A DNA stretch of 19,780 bases from Micrococcaceae bacterium (GTDB taxonomy: Bacteria > Actinomycetota > Actinomycetes > Actinomycetales > Micrococcaceae): assembly GCA_003486025.1 (NCBI GenBank), contig DNHA01000296.1, forward strand, positions 1 to 19,780, read 5' to 3'. A program made the translations under genes and the position numbers. How positions within the stretch are numbered: position 1 is the first letter of the stretch; every line of letters begins with the position of its first letter. Shown here in pieces: positions 7,799-15,228 of the stretch. The notes under the pieces are model-generated. The model saw only the letters and a list, made by a program, of their open reading frames with translations. It had not been told where the DNA came from and searched no databases.

Positions 7799-8959
7799 GT
7801 GAGCTTCCCTAAAATTGGTGTGATTGGTGGCGGGCAATTAGCCCGGATGATGGCCCCTGAGGCCCTGAACCTCGGATTTGAACTGCATGTTCTCGCCGAA
7901 GGTCCGGACGTATCGGCGGCACGTTGCGTGCCCGATGCGCCCATTGGCGACTACAAGGACTTGGCTACCCTGCGGGCTTTTGCCCAGGGCAAAGATGTCG
8001 TGACCTTTGACCATGAGCATGTTCCCAATGAGTTCCTCACCACACTCATCAATGAGGGGATCAACGTCCAGCCACGTCCGGAAGCGCTGATCCATGCCCA
8101 GGACAAGCTGGTGATGCGTGCGGCAATCGAAAAGCTTGGACTGCCCAATCCGGCGTGGGCGAAGGTCGAGAATACCACCGAGCTGATTGCCTTCGGCGAG
8201 CAAACCGGATGGCCGATTGTGCTCAAGACCCCACGTGGTGGCTACGACGGCAAGGGCGTACGCATGCTCGATAACGCCGAACAGGCCAAAGACTGCGAAG
8301 ACTGGTTCGCGCATGGCGCCTTGTTGGCCGAAGACAAGGTGGAATTCACCCGCGAGCTGTCCGCCATGGTGGCACGCACTCCCTCGGGCGAAACCAAAGC
8401 CTGGCCGGTAGTCCACACCATTCAGGTGGCGGGCGTCTGCGACGAAGTCATTGCCCCCGCGCAAGATATCTCCGATGAGACTGCGGCAACTGCCTCACAG
8501 GCTGCCATACGTATTGCCGAAGAATTCGGCGTCACCGGTGTCATGGCCGCAGAGCTCTTTGAAACTCCCGGACAGGGTGCCGGCTTTGTGATTAACGAGC
8601 TGGCCATGCGCCCGCACAACACCGGGCACTGGACCATGAACGGTTCTGTCACCAGCCAATTTGAACAGCACCTGCGCGCGGTTTTGGATTTGCCGCTGGG
8701 AGATACCGGCGCGCTTGGGCTCACCGTGATGAAGAACTTCCTGGGTGGAACAAATCAAGATCTCTACTCTGCCTACCAAGCCGCGTTGGCTGCCGCACCA
8801 GAAGTAAAAGTTCACAGCTACGGCAAATCGGTGCGCCCTGGACGCAAGATCGGACATGTCAATGTTGTTGCCGCGCAAGGGCAAAGCGTCGCCGTACTAC
8901 GCGAACGCGCCGATGCCGTGGCCAGCTTGATCCGCGACGGCATCTCCGAGACCGCTTAG
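7799..8959 (+). CDS. purK: 5-(carboxyamino)imidazole ribonucleotide synthase
   Basis: A 386-residue ATP-grasp enzyme that makes N5-CAIR from AIR, ATP and bicarbonate in purine synthesis. Marks seen: GGGQLARMM at 10-18 (N-terminal nucleotide fold), FDHEHVP at 70-76, the ATP-grasp loop KTPRGGYDGKG at 143-153, and the PurK active-site segment NELAMRPHNTGHWT at 266-279. Length fits the family. The start is a GTG; an in-frame TAA lies a few codons upstream, so no longer form is possible. AGGAG touches the GTG too closely to serve as a ribosome site, so the message may be leaderless. purE follows after 54 bases, and the two enzymes act in sequence. Confidence 0.97.
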   Translation: MSFPKIGVIGGGQLARMMAPEALNLGFELHVLAEGPDVSAARCVPDAPIGDYKDLATLRAFAQGKDVVTFDHEHVPNEFLTTLINEGINVQPRPEALIHAQDKLVMRAAIEKLGLPNPAWAKVENTTELIAFGEQTGWPIVLKTPRGGYDGKGVRMLDNAEQAKDCEDWFAHGALLAEDKVEFTRELSAMVARTPSGETKAWPVVHTIQVAGVCDEVIAPAQDISDETAATASQAAIRIAEEFGVTGVMAAELFETPGQGAGFVINELAMRPHNTGHWTMNGSVTSQFEQHLRAVLDLPLGDTGALGLTVMKNFLGGTNQDLYSAYQAALAAAPEVKVHSYGKSVRPGRKIGHVNVVAAQGQSVAVLRERADAVASLIRDGISETA

Positions 8960-8970
8960 GCTTTTACCTA

Positions 8971-8988
8971 GGCTCACTTTCCTGAGCC
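8971..8988 (+). repeat. Short inverted repeat between purK and purE
   Basis: GGCTCA and TGAGCC form a perfect 6-bp stem with a 6-base loop. It is followed by GCAATTTTC, with only four T. It is too short and too weak in T for a sure terminator. It could be a partial attenuator or an mRNA-processing hairpin that sets the purK to purE ratio. Confidence 0.3.
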
Positions 8989-9013
8989 GCAATTTTCAAG
9001 GATTAAGATTCCA

Positions 9014-9544
9014 ATGACTCAAGCACCACTTGTCGGACTCGTTATGGGCTCAGACTCAGACTGGCCCGTCATGCGCCTCGCCGCCGAAGCACTCACCGAG
9101 TTCGGCATACCTTTCGAAGCTGATGTTGTTTCGGCACACCGCATGCCTACGGAAATGATCGAGTACGGCCAGCAGGCGCACGCCCGCGGCTTGCGCGTAA
9201 TCATCGCCGGTGCCGGCGGCGCCGCGCACCTGCCGGGCATGCTCGCTTCGGTCACGCCGCTTCCGGTGGTCGGGGTTCCGGTACCATTAGCCAAGCTCGA
9301 TGGAATGGATTCATTGCTCTCTATCGTCCAGATGCCTGCTGGCGTTCCGGTGGCTACCGTTTCCATCGGCGGTGCCCGCAATGCTGGCCTGCTAGCTGTG
9401 CGTATGCTGGCATCGGGAACCGATGAGCTTGCTAAGTCGTTGCAGGTTAAGTTGCTAGCCTTTGCTGACTCGCTTCGCGAATCCGCTTATGCCAAGGGCG
9501 CCGCGTTGCGTGCCGAGGTTGCCAACGAGAACTTCTCTTCCTAA
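9014..9544 (+). CDS. purE: N5-carboxyaminoimidazole ribonucleotide mutase (class I PurE)
   Basis: A 176-residue protein that moves the carboxyl group of N5-CAIR to give CAIR, the step after PurK. Seen motifs are GSDSDWPVM at 12-20 (phosphate binding), SAHR at 40-43 with the active-site histidine, [11 protein letters not shown] (65-75) and [12 protein letters not shown] (105-116). These define class I PurE, which works with PurK; length is normal. An AAGGA lies about 11 bases before the ATG, a long but usable spacing. The gene follows purK on the same strand and is only 17 bases from the LCP gene, so the three may share a transcript. Confidence 0.97.
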   Translation: MTQAPLVGLVMGSDSDWPVMRLAAEALTEFGIPFEADVVSAHRMPTEMIEYGQQAHARGLRVIIAGAGGAAHLPGMLASVTPLPVVGVPVPLAKLDGMDSLLSIVQMPAGVPVATVSIGGARNAGLLAVRMLASGTDELAKSLQVKLLAFADSLRESAYAKGAALRAEVANENFSS

Positions 9545-9561
9545 GGAAAGTCACTAAGTAC

Positions 9562-11172
9562 ATGGGTTCTGCCAATCACCGCGCACCAAGTCCGCTTCGG
9601 AACCCGGAGAGCATTTCGTCTCCGGCCCGGAGCAAACGCGCCCTAATTCTGGTCGTTCTGACCATAATTTTCCCGGGTAGCGCTCAGCTCATTGCAGGCA
9701 ACCGTAAGCTGGGACGGATCGCGGTCACTGTCACCATGCTGTGCTGGGCAGTGTTGATCTTGCTCGCAGCCCTGTACTTTATCAACCGCTCCATCATCCT
9801 TGGCTGGGTGGCACATCCTAACTTCCAGCTGTTCTTGATCGTGGCACTGTCGGTGCTTGCAGTCGGTTGGCTGATCATGTTCATCAACACGCTGTTCATC
9901 ATCAGGCCAGGAATGTTGGCCCCCGGGATGCGCGCAATCGTTTCGATTTTCACGCTGGCGGCGGTCGTCGCCACCAGCGGCATTTTCGTTTACGGCGCCT
10001 CGATTTTGAACACCGGCCGCGAGACCATCGTCAAGGTCTTTGACGAAGGCCCTGCCTTTGACCCGGTTGATGGACGTTACAACATTGCGGTGCTTGGCGC
10101 AGACTCCGGCTCGAACCGTGATGGAGTGCGTACCGACTCCATTGCGCTGCTTTCCGTAGACGCTAAAACCGGCAAATCACTGATGATCTCCGTCCCGCGC
10201 AACTTCCAGAAGGCCCGATTCGCCAAGGGCACCCCGATGGCTGCGGTTTATCCTGACGGTTACGATTGCGGCGACGAGTGCTTGTTCAACGCGATCTACC
10301 GTGATGCGGTAGATAATCATGCTGACGCATTCCCTGGCTCGGTGAAAAATGTGGGAGCACAGGCCGTCATGGATGCGCTGTCCGGAACCACCGATCTTAA
10401 GGTTCAGGGCTACGTCATGGTTGACATGGCTGGCTTCGCCAACTTCGTTGATGCCCTGGGCGGGGTCACCATCGACTCCGGTGGCTGGGTCCCATACAAC
10501 GGCAAGAAGTGGGAAAACTCGCTGGTCAATACCCACTGGTTTGCGCCAGGGGTGCAAACTTTCAACGGCAAGGACGCGCTCTGGTTTGCCCGGTCGCGTG
10601 ATTTCACCGATGATTACCACCGCATCAAACGCCAGCAGTGCCTGCAGCAGGCAATCATTAAGCAGTTCACCCCGCAGACCATCCTGACGAATTTCAGCAG
10701 CATCATGCAGGCCGGCGAACAGCTGGTTGAAACGAACATTCCTGCCAGCCAGCTCAGTTCCTTCGTTTCGGTGGCAGACAAGGTCGCTGGGACACCATTC
10801 AGCCGCCTGACCTTGGGCGCTCCGGACTTTGAACGTTCCTTCTCCACCTACCCGAAATTCGATCAGATTCACGATCGAATCAACGGAATCATTGAAAAGC
10901 AGAACGCACCGAAGAAGCCCAAGGAATCCAAAAAGTCCGAGGCACCGAAGGAATCCAAGGACTCCACCGAGGCCAGCAGCTCCGCAGAAGCTCCAGAGGA
11001 TGCTACGGACGTCAACGATGCACCGAAGCTTTCCAACGGTGATGACGTGCCAATGACCAAGCGTGATGGCTCCCCCATCGATGAGCAGTACCTGGTTGAG
11101 CTTGAAATGATCGGCCAGAATACGCGTCTGGCTCAGATCGCTGCAAACAACGACGAATGCTCGGTTCCTTAA
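9562..11172 (+). CDS. LCP (LytR-CpsA-Psr) family glycopolymer transferase
   Basis: A 536-residue protein. LCP enzymes move lipid-linked glycopolymers onto peptidoglycan or other surface acceptors outside the membrane. The N-terminus has about four hydrophobic helices (27-45, 51-74, 86-111, 124-147) where many LCP proteins have one. The catalytic domain (about 172-375) shows the expected marks: LGADSGSNRDGVRTDS (178-193), VPRNF (211-215) and ARSRDFTDDYHRIKRQ (343-358), with arginines and aspartates for pyrophosphate and metal binding. Cysteines 236, 240 and 360 may form a disulfide. A Lys/Pro/Glu/Ser-rich linker (450-490) leads to a short tail of 40 residues with Cys533. No LytR_C domain was recognised. 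The ribosome site AAGGA is far (about 14 bases). It sits between purE and manA. Confidence 0.93.
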   Translation: MGSANHRAPSPLRNPESISSPARSKRALILVVLTIIFPGSAQLIAGNRKLGRIAVTVTMLCWAVLILLAALYFINRSIILGWVAHPNFQLFLIVALSVLAVGWLIMFINTLFIIRPGMLAPGMRAIVSIFTLAAVVATSGIFVYGASILNTGRETIVKVFDEGPAFDPVDGRYNIAVLGADSGSNRDGVRTDSIALLSVDAKTGKSLMISVPRNFQKARFAKGTPMAAVYPDGYDCGDECLFNAIYRDAVDNHADAFPGSVKNVGAQAVMDALSGTTDLKVQGYVMVDMAGFANFVDALGGVTIDSGGWVPYNGKKWENSLVNTHWFAPGVQTFNGKDALWFARSRDFTDDYHRIKRQQCLQQAIIKQFTPQTILTNFSSIMQAGEQLVETNIPASQLSSFVSVADKVAGTPFSRLTLGAPDFERSFSTYPKFDQIHDRINGIIEKQNAPKKPKESKKSEAPKESKDSTEASSSAEAPEDATDVNDAPKLSNGDDVPMTKRDGSPIDEQYLVELEMIGQNTRLAQIAANNDECSVP

Positions 11173-11177
11173 AGAGC

Positions 11178-11190
11178 CGTCACGGTGACG
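11178..11190. promoter_or_regulatory. 13-base palindrome upstream of manA
   Basis: CGTCAC-G-GTGACG is a perfect palindrome with a one-base centre, six bases after the LCP stop and 65 bases before manA. With so small a loop it is more like a protein-binding site than a hairpin. A weak ACGGT/ACCGT pair followed by TTTTG (11192-11220) could be a poor terminator for the LCP gene. No regulator is assigned. Confidence 0.3.
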
Positions 11191-11255
11191 CCACGGTTAA
11201 GACCCCCCGACCGTTTTGAAACCATGATCGTTAGTGAAAGTTAAGGGTACAAAAC

Positions 11256-12470
11256 GTGTTTGAGTTGAAAAATTCCATTCGGGACTACCACTGGGGTTCA
11301 ACACAAGAGATCACTGAATTGCTGGGACTGCCGGCAACCATCAGCCCTCAGGCGGAGCTATGGCTCGGGGCCCATCCGGGGTGTCCGAGCACGCTGCTAG
11401 ACAGCGGACAGCCCTTGCACCAGGCCATCGCAGCTGATCCAGAGCGGACGCTCGGGGAAGATATCTGCGCACGCTACGGACGGCTGCCGTTCCTGTTCAA
11501 AGTGCTCTCCGCTTCCCAACCGCTGTCGATTCAAGTCCACCCGACCCTGGACCAGGCCCGTGAACGTTTCGCCAAGGAAGAAGCGGCAGGTCTCGCCCGC
11601 GACGCGGCGAATCGAAACTACAAAGATGACAACCATAAACCGGAAATGCTTTACGCACTCACCGACTTTGTGGCGTTATCGGGCTTCCGCAGTCCACAGG
11701 ACATCGTTGCTGACTTACGTCTTTTCCTGCCCCGGCTTTCTACCCATGACACCAAGCTTGTCGACAAACTGATTCACTTGCTGGAGGGCGGCGAACCGCT
11801 GGGGCGCACACTGAGCTATGTGCTGACCGGCGGCCGCGGAATCAGCGATCTAGTGCTCAACCTCTGCGGGGCGATCTCGGCGGATCCCACGCTGCAAAAG
11901 AATCTCCAGCTTGCCGAGCTGGTCAGGATCAACGAGATCTATCCAGGCGACGCGGGCGTCCTGGTGGCATTGCTGCTGAATTTGGTGTTCTTGAAGCCTG
12001 GCGAGGCAATCAGCCTCGGCGCCGGTAATGTCCACGCTTACCTGCGCGGGCTCGGTATCGAGGTGATGGCGAATTCAGACAACGTGCTGCGCGGCGGGCT
12101 GACCAGCAAGCACATCGATGTTCCCGAACTGCTGGAGATCTCCATCGCCGAGCCCTCCGCAGCACCGCTGCTGGAAGGCCACAAGGTTTCAGATCATTCG
12201 CTATTGTTCCAGCCAGATTTTGACGAATTCCAGTTGCAGGTGACCGAAACCCACCAAGCGCACGTGCGTACCCAGCTGCAGCTCCACGGTGCGGCGGTGG
12301 TGCTCTGCACCGCTGGAGAGTTCACTGTGGAATCCGCCACACAGACCTTGCAGCTTTCCCGCGGTGATTCGGCGTTCATCGCTGCCGAAGATTTGCCGGT
12401 CGAGGCGATTTCCCGCAGCTCCGAGCCAGCTGCGCTTTTTGCCGCCAGCGCACAGGAAAAATCGGACTAA
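11256..12470 (+). CDS. manA: Mannose-6-phosphate isomerase, class I (zinc-dependent)
   Basis: A 404-residue enzyme that interconverts fructose-6-phosphate and mannose-6-phosphate, feeding GDP-mannose and mannosylated envelope glycans. Type I marks seen: NSIRDYHWGS (6-15), AELWLGAHP (33-41), LFKVLSASQPLSIQVHP (80-96) with zinc ligands Gln93 and His95, HKPEML (127-132) with Glu130, and AGNVHAYL (256-263) with His260, then the Arg279 region. The C-terminal half is a cupin fold. The GTG start has AAGGG 8 bases upstream. The gene follows the LCP gene by 83 bases; a strong inverted repeat follows its stop. Supplying mannose for the adjacent envelope genes is a plausible link but not shown. Confidence 0.96.
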   Translation: MFELKNSIRDYHWGSTQEITELLGLPATISPQAELWLGAHPGCPSTLLDSGQPLHQAIAADPERTLGEDICARYGRLPFLFKVLSASQPLSIQVHPTLDQARERFAKEEAAGLARDAANRNYKDDNHKPEMLYALTDFVALSGFRSPQDIVADLRLFLPRLSTHDTKLVDKLIHLLEGGEPLGRTLSYVLTGGRGISDLVLNLCGAISADPTLQKNLQLAELVRINEIYPGDAGVLVALLLNLVFLKPGEAISLGAGNVHAYLRGLGIEVMANSDNVLRGGLTSKHIDVPELLEISIAEPSAAPLLEGHKVSDHSLLFQPDFDEFQLQVTETHQAHVRTQLQLHGAAVVLCTAGEFTVESATQTLQLSRGDSAFIAAEDLPVEAISRSSEPAALFAASAQEKSD

Positions 12471-12484
12471 TCAGCCATTAAGCA

Positions 12485-12529
12485 ATTCAAGCCGCTGGCT
12501 TCCCTTGACGGGAAGCCAGCGGCTTGAAT
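12485..12529. terminator. Strong bidirectional hairpin terminator between manA and glpX
   Basis: Two perfect 20-base arms (12485-12504 and 12510-12529) flank a 5-base loop, TTGAC. The stem is GC-rich in its middle. It lies between the stops of the convergent manA and glpX genes, so it would end transcripts from both sides. On the plus strand the T-run (TTTTT) comes 10 bases later. Confidence 0.85.
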
Positions 12530-12542
12530 GGTTAACGCGTTT

Positions 12543-13577
12543 TTAGCGGGTGTAAGCTTCCCACTTGTCCTGCTGGTGCTCACCATCGACGAAGCGGATG
12601 GTGCCGGACTTGGCGCGGGTCACGATCGACTGGGTGTGGATGCGACCGTTCTTGTAACGCACTCCGCGCAGCAGATCGCCATCGGTGATGCCGGTGGCTG
12701 CGAAGTAGCAGTTGTCGGAAGTGACCAGATCGTTGGTGGTCAAAACGCGGCCCAGTTCGTGGCCGGCGTCGATCGCCTTCTGCTTCTCGTCATCATCGGT
12801 TGGCCACAGACGGCCCTGGATCACGCCGCCCATTGCCTTGATCGCACATGCAGTGACGATGCCCTCAGGGGTGCCGCCGATACCCATCAAGGCGTCAACG
12901 CCGGTACCTTCACGGGTTGCTGCGATGGCGCCTGCAACGTCGCCGTCCATCAAGAGCTTGGTGCGTGCACCGGCGGCACGAATTTCTTCGATAAGTCCGG
13001 CATGGCGCGGGCGGTCCAGCAAGGTGACGGTGATCTGGCTGATCTTCTTGCCCTTGGCCTTGGCGATCAGGTGCAAGTTCTGCTTGACCGGCAAACGCAG
13101 GTCAACCAGGTCGGCCGCTTCAGGACCGGTCACAAGCTTTTCCATGTAGAACACGGCAGATGGGTCAAACATCGAACCGCGGTCGGCCACAGCCAGCACC
13201 GACAGGGCGTTGTTCAGACCAAGTGCGGTCAAACGAGTGCCATCGATGGGGTCAACCGCAACATCGCATTCGGCTCCGGAGCCGTTGCCAACCTGTTCGC
13301 CGTTGAACAGCATCGGGGCTTCGTCTTTTTCACCTTCGCCGATTACCACGACGCCGTTGAAGTTCACTGTGGAGAGCAGGCCACGCATGGCATCTACTGC
13401 TGCGCCGTCGGCGGCATTCTTGTCACCGAATCCCACCCATGGGGATGAAGCGATGGCTGCCGCTTCCGTTGCCCGCACCAGCTCCAGAGCAAGGTTGCGG
13501 TCCGGTTCTGCGTCGGTTACCGACAGTCGTGGAGATAGGTGGGCATAATTGTTGTCTTCGGTCACGAAAGATCCCAT
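12543..13577 (-). CDS. glpX: Class II fructose-1,6-bisphosphatase
   Basis: From ATG 13577 the protein has 344 residues. It hydrolyses fructose-1,6-bisphosphate to fructose-6-phosphate, the committed step of gluconeogenesis; GlpX is the main FBPase of many actinobacteria. Marks seen are the metal and phosphate loop [10 protein letters not shown] (80-89), DPIDGT (109-114) and GGTPEG (234-239), typical for the class. A TTG at 13607 gives a longer form (354 residues) with GGAGG only 3 bases upstream. However, a TATGAT -10 at 13616-13621 would start the message at about 13609, which removes that ribosome site, so I prefer the ATG. The gene is divergent from the DUF4245 gene and converges with manA. 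Confidence 0.95.
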   Translation of the reverse strand: MGSFVTEDNNYAHLSPRLSVTDAEPDRNLALELVRATEAAAIASSPWVGFGDKNAADGAAVDAMRGLLSTVNFNGVVVIGEGEKDEAPMLFNGEQVGNGSGAECDVAVDPIDGTRLTALGLNNALSVLAVADRGSMFDPSAVFYMEKLVTGPEAADLVDLRLPVKQNLHLIAKAKGKKISQITVTLLDRPRHAGLIEEIRAAGARTKLLMDGDVAGAIAATREGTGVDALMGIGGTPEGIVTACAIKAMGGVIQGRLWPTDDDEKQKAIDAGHELGRVLTTNDLVTSDNCYFAATGITDGDLLRGVRYKNGRIHTQSIVTRAKSGTIRFVDGEHQQDKWEAYTR

Positions 13578-13615
13578 CACTGAGTCGTAGTCATTGCGCC
13601 TATGCAAACACCTCC

Positions 13616-13621
13616 ATCATA
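13616..13621 (-). promoter_or_regulatory. Candidate -10 element of glpX
   Basis: On the minus strand TATGAT matches the TATAAT consensus at 5 of 6 bases. It would give a start near 13609 and a leader of about 30 bases before the ATG at 13577. No good -35 is seen at 17-18 bases; the nearest sequence is TACAAG. The divergent DUF4245 gene shares this 155-base region. Confidence 0.4.
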
Positions 13622-13732
13622 TCCCCATCGTTTTTCTGCTTGTAGTTCATGTCGCTTAAACTGCGCACGCGTCAACGTGTGATTGGGCACCTCGGTTCGA
13701 TTTGCACAGGAACTTCGGGGAGAATGGGATTT

Positions 13733-14380
13733 GTGCAGCCAGAGAATACTTCCCAGAATGATGCCGCGGTCAGCGAGCGGCCGGTACGTCGTGATTTGAG
13801 CGACCCCGAAGCGACCTTTGAGGATCTGCCGTTCACGCCTTTGCTGACCGAGAAGCAATCAAAGCGTGCAAACCAGACTTTCAAGGGCATGCTCTTATCT
13901 GTGGGTTTCACAATTGCGGTGATCATTCCGTTGCTGCTGCTGAATCCGGCCAGCAAGGAAGAGTCCTTCCAGCATCCAGTGGATTTGCAGGCTGTGGCCA
14001 GCGAGGTATCGGGCGTCGCCGACTTCAAGGTCTTTGCGCCGCAGGTCACCGGCGATGAATACGCAAACTTCGCTCGCTGGAAGAGCAACCAGATCCAAGA
14101 CGTCTCCTACTGGGAATTCGGTCTGGTGATGGACGAGACAAACTTCGTTTATGTCCGCCAGAGCGCAGATGCGAACCCCACATGGATCGCATTGGTCACC
14201 GACAACGCGGTTCCCAGCGATGAACGAGTCATTAACGGACATAAGTGGGAGGTCCGCAAGAAGGACCAAACCGTGTACATGATTTCCAATTTCAAGGATT
14301 CAACGCTGATTGTTTCCAGCGATACCGGCGAGGAAGAATTGATGACGGTCCTCCAGGCCGCCGAGGCTCAGGGCCTGTAA
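13733..14380 (+). CDS. DUF4245 family membrane-anchored protein
   Basis: The likely start is the GTG at 13733, 10 bases after GGGGAG (13717-13722), giving 215 residues. An ATG at 13724 is only one base from that site, and an ATG at 13649 has no ribosome site, so both are less likely. The protein has a polar N-terminus, one membrane helix (about 51-70, GMLLSVGFTIAVIIPLLLL) and an extracytoplasmic domain of about 140 residues. The closing segment resembles DUF4245 (..DTGEEELMTVLQAAE). The function is unknown. Its position next to glpX matches the place of this family in mycobacteria, as I recall it, which supports the call. Confidence 0.75.
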   Translation: MQPENTSQNDAAVSERPVRRDLSDPEATFEDLPFTPLLTEKQSKRANQTFKGMLLSVGFTIAVIIPLLLLNPASKEESFQHPVDLQAVASEVSGVADFKVFAPQVTGDEYANFARWKSNQIQDVSYWEFGLVMDETNFVYVRQSADANPTWIALVTDNAVPSDERVINGHKWEVRKKDQTVYMISNFKDSTLIVSSDTGEEELMTVLQAAEAQGL

Positions 14381-14386
14381 TTTTTT
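14354..14386 (+). terminator. Candidate terminator overlapping the DUF4245 stop codon
   Basis: CAGGCC (14354-14359) and GGCCTG (14372-14377) form a 6-bp GC-rich stem with a 12-base loop. The TAA stop and then a run of six T (14381-14386) follow. The stem lies inside the last codons of the gene, so translation could modulate it. The loop is long and the stem short, so certainty is moderate. Confidence 0.45.
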
Positions 14387-14406
14387 GCATCAGCGATGTC
14401 ATTAGC

Positions 14407-14437
14407 TGGAAATCTCCCCTTGGCGTCGGCGTAGAAT
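14407..14437 (+). promoter_or_regulatory. Candidate leaderless promoter of the carbonic anhydrase gene
   Basis: TAGAAT (14432-14437), 4-5 of 6 to the consensus, ends exactly 7 bases before the ATG at 14445. TGGAAA (14407-14412), 19 bases upstream, is a possible -35. The start codon would be the first base of the message. No ribosome site lies before the ATG, which agrees with this. Confidence 0.45.
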
Positions 14438-14444
14438 TCGAATT

Positions 14445-15074
14445 ATGGAATCTGAACACGGTAAATCAGCACTAACTCCACTGCAGGCTTGGGAAAAGCT
14501 GACCAATGGCAACCAGCGATTCATCCTCGGCAACACTCAGCACCCCAATCAGGACGGCGCTCGGCGGGAGTCCTTGGTCACCGGCCAGGAACCCTTTGCC
14601 GTAATTTTCGGCTGCTCCGATTCACGCCTTGCAGCAGAAATCATTTTTGATGTGGGCTTGGGAGATGTCTTCGTGGTGCGTACCGCCGGTCATGTGCTTG
14701 ATCCCGCCAGCTTGGGATCCTTGGAATTCGCCGTTGATATCCTCAATATTCCGCTGATCGTCATTCTTGGCCATGACAGCTGTGGCGCGGTCACCGCAGC
14801 CATTGATGCCAAAGAGTCAGGCAATATGCCCAAGGGCTTCGTGCGCGACCTCGTGGAGCACATCATCCCGTCGGTATTCGCCGCGGAGCGATCTAATATC
14901 ACCGACGTAAATGGCACCGTTGTCGAACACGTCAAACAGACCACCTCGCGTCTGGTAGATCTGTCGAGCATCATTGAAACCGCTATTGCTGAGGGACGAA
15001 CTGCGGTAGCAGGCGTGGCCTACAAGCTTGCCGAAGGTGAAGCCCAGTTGGTTTCAAGCATGGGCCTTGAGTAA
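14445..15074 (+). CDS. Beta-class carbonic anhydrase
   Basis: A 209-residue zinc enzyme that converts CO2 and water to bicarbonate, which supplies carboxylases such as PurK and fatty-acid or anaplerotic enzymes. The zinc site is visible: Cys57 and Asp59/Arg61 in CSDSR (57-61), then His110 and Cys113 in GHDSCGA (109-115). Length is typical. No ribosome site precedes the ATG, and a -10-like TAGAAT sits at leaderless distance. A strong hairpin terminator follows its stop, so it is likely a one-gene unit. The symbol can or cynT is not chosen because actinobacteria usually have several beta-class copies. Confidence 0.95.
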   Translation: MESEHGKSALTPLQAWEKLTNGNQRFILGNTQHPNQDGARRESLVTGQEPFAVIFGCSDSRLAAEIIFDVGLGDVFVVRTAGHVLDPASLGSLEFAVDILNIPLIVILGHDSCGAVTAAIDAKESGNMPKGFVRDLVEHIIPSVFAAERSNITDVNGTVVEHVKQTTSRLVDLSSIIETAIAEGRTAVAGVAYKLAEGEAQLVSSMGLE

Positions 15075-15091
15075 ATATCAAGCCAAGCAGT

Positions 15092-15127
15092 AAGTGGTCC
15101 GCGGTTCACCCGCGGACCACTTTTGTT
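15092..15127 (+). terminator. Intrinsic terminator after the carbonic anhydrase gene
   Basis: A perfect 13-bp stem (15092-15104 with 15110-15122) has a 5-base loop, TTCAC, and a GC-rich core (GGTCCGCGG). It runs directly into TTTTGTTT. This is a textbook rho-independent terminator on the plus strand. Confidence 0.9.
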
Positions 15128-15155
15128 TAACTCTCCCTTTATTCCCAATTTCTCT

Positions 15156-15179
15156 AACATCACTAGTGGTTGTGATGTT
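15156..15179. promoter_or_regulatory. Perfect inverted repeat upstream of fumC, candidate operator
   Basis: AACATCAC and GTGATGTT are perfect 8-base inverted arms with an 8-base spacer. The left arm and spacer also contain CACTAGTG, itself palindromic. The element ends 49 bases before the fumC ATG and has no T-run after it, so protein binding is more likely than termination. Its arms face the opposite way from a CRP/GlxR site. No regulator is named. Confidence 0.4.
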
Positions 15180-15194
15180 GGAGGCAGATCCCTT

Positions 15195-15221
15195 TTGGAC
15201 ATTGCGTTCCAGGCGTAGGGT
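15195..15221 (+). promoter_or_regulatory. Candidate fumC promoter
   Basis: TTGGAC (15195-15200) and TAGGGT (15216-15221) are 15 bases apart, which is short. TAGGGT ends 7 bases before the ATG, so the message could be leaderless. The same bases (AGGGTGAG) can also be read as a ribosome site, so the two readings compete. The operator-like repeat at 15156-15179 would then sit about 50-73 bases upstream of the start. Confidence 0.3.
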
Positions 15222-15228
15222 GAGCCTC

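Noticed and set aside
7838..8464. Minus-strand open frame of 208 codons
   Set aside because: It is antisense to purK, with no start signal or family resemblance.
8971..8988. True terminator between purK and purE
   Set aside because: The stem is 6 bp and only four T follow; the two genes act in sequence and are normally co-transcribed.
10177..10872. Minus-strand open frame of 231 codons
   Set aside because: It is a shadow of the LCP gene, which has the conserved LCP motifs in the plus frame.
12528..13448. Plus-strand open frame of 306 codons
   Set aside because: It lies opposite glpX. Its translation shows no known motif, while the minus strand gives a full GlpX with all active-site segments.
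13649..13732. Longer DUF4245 start at ATG 13649
   Set aside because: No ribosome site precedes it, while GGGGAG is well placed for GTG 13733.
13578..13858. 93-codon minus-strand frame ending just before the glpX ATG
   Set aside because: It is mostly antisense to the DUF4245 gene, has no motif, and only its stop abuts glpX; chance is the simpler reading.
15156..15179. CRP/GlxR-type site at the fumC palindrome
   Set aside because: The arms read TCAC then GTGA, the reverse of the TGTGA-N6-TCACA order needed.
15094..15228. N-terminal extension of fumC to the GTG at 15094
   Set aside because: This start lies within the hairpin terminator of the carbonic anhydrase gene, and the extra 45 residues have no counterpart in fumarases.
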